A program made the translations under genes and the position numbers. Below are positions 5,439 through 7,851 of a DNA stretch of 7,851 bases, piece by piece (the stretch's first letter is position 1; the number at the start of each line of letters is the position of its first letter). The DNA is from an uncultured Sphingobacteriia bacterium. GTDB taxonomy: Bacteria > Bacteroidota > Bacteroidia > Chitinophagales > Chitinophagaceae. The stretch covers positions 1-7,851 of the forward strand of contig CAMFKK010000097.1 in NCBI GenBank assembly GCA_945957225.1, read 5' to 3'. The notes beneath the pieces are model-generated. The model was not told the DNA's origin. It saw nothing but the letters and a program-made list of their open reading frames with translations, and ran no database searches.

Positions 5439-7851
5439 ATTGTTTAGCAGGAATACTATCTGTAGGGGCTTTGAATTGAATCTGGTCTTCTTTGTTACCA
5501 AATAATTTGTCAAAATCGCGTCTATAGGAAATACTTACGCCCTGTCTATTTCTTCTTCCAAAAGTAGAACCACTAATGTCTAGACTGTTTTTGGTAAAGA
5601 CAATGGCTCGGAGTTTTTTGTCCTTGGTTAGGATAAACTCAATATTAAAATCGGGTAACCATTGAAAATTACCATTTTGTATGGCAGATGAGTTTGTCAA
5701 ATTAAAGTCCAAATCGCTACCAAGTGTTACCACAATATTGTTATTGGCAAATGCATATCCCAATTTCATATTCACCCTTGTTCGGTCAAGACTATTGCTA
5801 TTGGCTGTTACACCACTACTCACGTCTAATAAGGAATTGCTGCTATAGACGGAAGCACCCACGTCAAAGCGTAAACTCTTGTCTCCTGTAATTTTATAAA
5901 GAATATTAGAGACCGCTTTATTGATTTCCTTGGTCAACATCTGAGAAATGGTATTAACGCCTAAGGAATAAGGATTAGTGGCGGTACTATTATTATTACC
6001 TGTTGGCGCAAAGGAGCCAAGTACAATTAAGAAAGAGACTTGTTTTAAAATTTCATTATCGTCTTTTTCAATCCTGCTTAAAAATGCCGCAAATTCATTG
6101 TCTGTTTTTACGGGGCTGCCCTGTGGAAATTCCAATTTAAATTTGATACTAGGCAGGTTGAGTTTGTCCCTTAATTGGGCAATGACATAAACGTCTCCAC
6201 GATAGGCCTTAACCGCTCCGCTAAAATTATTATTACCCACCAGGTCACTCATGCTTACGCGCTCTGCTGTGTATTGGGCGTCTATATGTAGGTCAGCTTT
6301 GTAAGGGTCTCCATTCCATTCAATATAGTTGCCAACATCATTCAATAATACAAAGGGTTTTCGAATAAAGGACTGGAAATTGAAGTCATAACTTCCCCTG
6401 TCAATATTGTAACGCCCTCGAATGGTTAAGGGGTCAATAGTGCCTGCATGAATCCTTAATCGGCCATTGCCAACTGCCTTAATCACATCCCCAGAAAGGT
6501 CGTCTAGAATTACATCAATAGCTACTTTGTTATTGGCGGTTAAGTCTAAGTCTACCCCCAAATTAAAATTGCTATTTGACTTTACGGCTTCCATTTCTTT
6601 GCCGTATTGTTTGAACACAATAAAATCGGCTTGCCCGCTTTCCTTACTAGTACTATTGGGAAGTATTATATGGGAGCTATCGGTTGCTTCTGCAACTATA
6701 TTCATTTTAGCATTGTATTCAGGCCCCTTAAAACTCATTTGGGCCTTACCAATGGCTTTTCCATAAAACTGTTGGTTGTCTTTGAATTTGGTATCTATTA
6801 ATAATAACTTATTGGTATTTAAGTCAAAGTCAAATACCATATTTTTAAAACCCTTTTCAAATAATTTCCCTTTGATAGATCCTTTGTTATTGAATTTATC
6901 TCTGATGACAATATCTCCAAAATTGATTCCATCTTCTTCAAATTTCACCTCAGCGGAATCAATCCAATATTGTACTTGCGTATAATTGACCTTCATGCTT
7001 GCTTTACGCAATTGAATCCTACCCAATAAGTCAGGCGCATTTGGGTCTCCACTGATAGATAAATTGCCTTTTGCCCTACCAGAAATATCACTAAATAAGT
7101 CTCCTATAAAACGGTGTAAAATACTGATCTTGCTATCTTCTAATTGGATATCTGTGAGCAAGGGTTTGCCAATACTATCTTGCAGGTTGTAACTGCCTTT
7201 AGCACTTAATCGATAGGTCTCATTAGGCGATTGAAGCGTAAAAGGAATCATCCCCGTTTTACTATCATATGCAGCATTGATTTTTACCAAACCAATACTG
7301 TCTTCATCCAACCTAAATTGTTCTGTGTTTAACTGTGCTTCTGCGTGAAACTGACCAAAGAAATCACTGAGTACAATATTGCCACTGCTAATTCCTTCAA
7401 TTCTAGGATTCTTGAAAAACACATGAGTGATATCACCTAAAAAAACATTTTTTAAGTTTACAATCAGGTTATTGGTATTGCCCCCATCTTCTTCCTCAGT
7501 TTCAACTTTTATTTCTTGAAAACCCTGTGTTAATAAAACATTCTTGGCGTCAATATTATTATTTCTAATTACCAGTTCACCATTCTTTTCAATATTCCAT
7601 TTCTTTTCATTCAATACAAAACTGGAAGGTCTAAACTGGATTCTAAATCCATTTTGAAAAGTATAGGCGTCTGCAAAAATTTCTGCATCATTTAATGTAT
7701 TGTCCGCACTTGTTTTTATGGATACAATAGAATGGTCATTCATGGCCGTTAATTCCATATGGGAATTTGGAAAACGAATGCTATCACTAATATGGATACT
7801 TCCTACGTCTAAACCTAGTTTAAGGGTATCCATATTTCCCTTGCCTTGTAG
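5437..7851 (-). CDS. tamB: TamB-like translocation/assembly protein, C-terminal part (5' end outside window)
   Basis: The frame has no stop up to the right edge. The Met codon at 7833 is therefore probably internal, as 804 residues are visible and Bacteroidota TamB proteins usually exceed 1,300. TamB is an inner-membrane-anchored periplasmic protein with a long beta-taco groove. With an Omp85 partner it serves outer-membrane assembly and/or phospholipid transport. The visible part shows many short AsmA/TamB-type beta repeats such as GNIVLSDFFG, GRAKGNLSISGDPNAPDL and GKAIGKAQMSFKG. These lead into the TamB C-terminal domain (DUF490): GNGRLRIHAGTIDPLTIRG with NIDRGSYDFNF (about 6355-6475), NNFSGAVKAYRGDVYV, and LEFPQGSP...EFAAFLSRI. 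The last 130 residues (DVGASVY, LGYAFANNNIVVTLGSDLDF, VSISYRRDFDKLF) are strand-rich, as in Bacteroidota homologues. The missing N-terminus should hold the membrane anchor. The gene converges on the glycosyltransferase. Confidence 0.9.
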   Translation of the reverse strand, partial: LQGKGNMDTLKLGLDVGSIHISDSIRFPNSHMELTAMNDHSIVSIKTSADNTLNDAEIFADAYTFQNGFRIQFRPSSFVLNEKKWNIEKNGELVIRNNNIDAKNVLLTQGFQEIKVETEEEDGGNTNNLIVNLKNVFLGDITHVFFKNPRIEGISSGNIVLSDFFGQFHAEAQLNTEQFRLDEDSIGLVKINAAYDSKTGMIPFTLQSPNETYRLSAKGSYNLQDSIGKPLLTDIQLEDSKISILHRFIGDLFSDISGRAKGNLSISGDPNAPDLLGRIQLRKASMKVNYTQVQYWIDSAEVKFEEDGINFGDIVIRDKFNNKGSIKGKLFEKGFKNMVFDFDLNTNKLLLIDTKFKDNQQFYGKAIGKAQMSFKGPEYNAKMNIVAEATDSSHIILPNSTSKESGQADFIVFKQYGKEMEAVKSNSNFNLGVDLDLTANNKVAIDVILDDLSGDVIKAVGNGRLRIHAGTIDPLTIRGRYNIDRGSYDFNFQSFIRKPFVLLNDVGNYIEWNGDPYKADLHIDAQYTAERVSMSDLVGNNNFSGAVKAYRGDVYVIAQLRDKLNLPSIKFKLEFPQGSPVKTDNEFAAFLSRIEKDDNEILKQVSFLIVLGSFAPTGNNNSTATNPYSLGVNTISQMLTKEINKAVSNILYKITGDKSLRFDVGASVYSSNSLLDVSSGVTANSNSLDRTRVNMKLGYAFANNNIVVTLGSDLDFNLTNSSAIQNGNFQWLPDFNIEFILTKDKKLRAIVFTKNSLDISGSTFGRRNRQGVSISYRRDFDKLFGNKEDQIQFKAPTDSIPAKQ

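Noticed and set aside
5978..6985. Several plus-strand open frames (5978-6190, 6467-6766, 6607-6801, 6776-6985) opposite the tamB-like gene
   Set aside because: They lie entirely antisense to a well-supported TamB coding region and overlap each other. Their peptides have no recognisable domain and no promoter is visible.
1..7851. Mobile elements, CRISPR arrays, tRNA/rRNA genes, phage or defence genes
   Set aside because: No transposase or integrase motifs, regularly spaced repeats, tRNA-like arm patterns or defence domains were seen on either strand. The window is almost fully occupied by ordinary coding regions.

Overview
The window looks like ordinary chromosomal sequence from a Bacteroidota bacterium, probably Chitinophagaceae-like. 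The reasons are the AT-rich coding style, the lack of Shine-Dalgarno motifs before every start, the outer-membrane barrel and lipoprotein types, and a Bacteroidota-style TamB. The family-level placement is an impression from protein wording, not a measured result.

Layout. At the left edge (2-355, +) is the 3' end of an outer-membrane beta-barrel gene, followed by a clear intrinsic terminator (373-408). After a short gap with a possible Bacteroidota-type promoter, five plus-strand genes run from 467 to 5433. Their junctions are 21, 27 and 13 nt apart, and the last pair overlaps by 8 nt, so they may form one transcription unit. They encode a POTRA-less Omp85-like barrel, a small Tyr-rich lipoprotein, glucokinase (glk), type II 3-dehydroquinate dehydratase (aroQ), and a GT-C membrane glycosyltransferase of the PMT/ArnT-like superfamily. 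From the right edge, a large tamB-like gene runs on the minus strand (7851-5437, 5' end outside the window). It meets the glycosyltransferase tail to tail with 3 nt between the stop codons.

How the genes fit together. Three products, and possibly a fourth, concern the envelope: the edge barrel, the Omp85-like barrel with its lipoprotein, TamB (lipid transport or outer-membrane assembly), and the glycosyltransferase (lipid-linked sugar transfer). glk and aroQ are housekeeping metabolic enzymes, for glucose phosphorylation and the shikimate pathway, with intact active-site residues. No tRNA, rRNA, CRISPR, insertion sequence, phage or defence genes were seen.

I found no convincing undescribed multi-gene system. 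The items most worth a second look are the Omp85-like barrel plus lipoprotein pair, the hairpin buried in the end of the glycosyltransferase gene at the convergent junction, and the metabolic/envelope gene cluster with its 8-nt overlap.
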